From Firmicutes bacterium UBA5500 (GTDB taxonomy: Bacteria > Bacillota > UBA994 > UBA5500): DNA of 5,183 bases. The DNA lies in assembly GCA_002427055.1 (NCBI GenBank), contig DIPA01000020.1:439-5621 (forward strand), written 5' to 3'. Shown piece after piece: positions 4,772-5,183 of this stretch (positions are counted from its first letter, which is position 1; the number at the start of each line of letters is the position of its first letter). The translations under genes were made by a program, and so were the position numbers. The notes under the pieces were generated by a model. That model worked only from the letters and a program-made list of their open reading frames with translations. It was not told where the DNA came from and ran no database searches.

Positions 4772-5183
4772 ATGCAGTTGATGGAAAAAGTCTTACAGGA
4801 GGCATACCCGCACCTACAAGGATTGACAGTCGTTGATGGCGTTATCGGCATTTCTTTCGTAGGTGTTCAATTAAGTAACGGCAGGAGCCACTTCGTATAT
4901 CTGATGCGTGAGGCTATACCTTCCGGGGACATGATTTTCTCCTATGGTCGCCAGATGATTGGCATGGATGCTTGGGAGGTTGCGGAGTGGGCGTTGACGG
5001 GGGCCGAGGATTTACAGCGCGGCTTGGGTATAGCTGCGTTGAACGCGGCTTCTCCTTATTACACAGCCAGTAATGAGCGCACCTCAAAAGATTTTTATGC
5101 GAATATCCATGCAGACGATACGCTTGGCCTTATAGGGTATATGCCGCCAGTATTTCAGCAGTTAGGCGACAGAGTCAAGCATA
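4772..5183 (+). CDS. DUF4213/DUF364 family protein, N-terminal half (partial at right edge)
   Basis: The frame is open from ATG 4772 to the window end (137 residues, no stop). AGAGGTGAG lies a few nt upstream as ribosome binding site. The N-terminal part has the DUF4213 pattern, an enolase-N-like domain: GVIGISFVGVQLSNG (23-37), then AEWALTGAEDLQRGLGIAALNAAS (71-94), with the family's conserved AxxNA element. From about residue 117 the start of the Rossmann-like DUF364 domain appears: TLGLIGYMPPVFQQL. Full-length members have about 250 residues, so roughly half lies beyond the window. The family is annotated as a putative heavy-metal chelation protein and is often near metal or other ABC transporters in anaerobes; the function is not established. 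It has its own promoter region and follows a terminator, so it is not co-transcribed by default with the upstream operon. Confidence 0.8.
   Translation, partial: MQLMEKVLQEAYPHLQGLTVVDGVIGISFVGVQLSNGRSHFVYLMREAIPSGDMIFSYGRQMIGMDAWEVAEWALTGAEDLQRGLGIAALNAASPYYTASNERTSKDFYANIHADDTLGLIGYMPPVFQQLGDRVKH

Noticed and set aside
1..5183. CRISPR array, insertion sequence, tRNA or phage elements
   Set aside because: I found no regularly spaced repeats, no transposase motifs with terminal repeats, no cloverleaf and no phage structural genes.

Overview
The window looks like chromosomal DNA from an anaerobic, low-to-mid GC Firmicute (Clostridia or a relative). The reasons are strong AGGAGG-type ribosome binding sites, GTG and ATG starts, sigma-A-like promoters, a U-tailed intrinsic terminator, and a gene set typical of anaerobes: a TM1266-family protein, a HydE-like radical SAM enzyme and a DUF4213/DUF364 protein. 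No rRNA, tRNA, CRISPR array, insertion sequence or phage structural gene is visible. The assignment rests on gene content and signals only; the species cannot be named.

Layout. Positions 1-61 hold the probable C-terminal tail of an upstream gene. Its stop codon touches the ribosome binding site of a 256-residue protein (72-842) with a zinc-peptidase HELAH signature. The intergenic region 843-1022 carries a good promoter (864-892) overlapped by a perfect 18-bp palindrome. Downstream lies a leader of about 120 nt ending in a GC-rich hairpin (975-994), whose left arm can instead pair with an upstream segment; this is attenuator-like. Five tightly packed genes follow (1023-4579): a TM1266-family small protein, an NMT1/SsuA-like lipoprotein binding protein, a TauC/SsuC-like permease, a compact ABC ATPase and a HydE/PylB/BioB-family radical SAM enzyme. 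A clear intrinsic terminator (4623-4658) closes the operon. A separately promoted gene beginning at 4772 runs off the right edge and encodes the N-terminal half of a DUF4213/DUF364 protein.

How the genes fit together. The gaps and overlaps (2-nt gap, 23-nt overlap, 1-nt gap, 11-nt overlap) point to one translationally coupled unit. The ABC genes form a complete importer: lipoprotein receptor, membrane subunit and ATPase. The radical SAM enzyme sits where the enzyme acting on the imported compound, or making something related to it, would be expected. HydE-type enzymes and TM1266 proteins are normally associated with [FeFe]-hydrogenase H-cluster maturation, but no HydF, HydG or hydrogenase gene is in view. 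The radical SAM protein also differs from canonical HydE at a conserved motif and lacks the C-terminal cysteines of the accessory cluster. The most interesting reading is an uncharacterised uptake-plus-radical-chemistry operon. It may concern a cofactor precursor, organic ligand or metal complex, and its leader looks regulated. The substrate cannot be read from the sequence.
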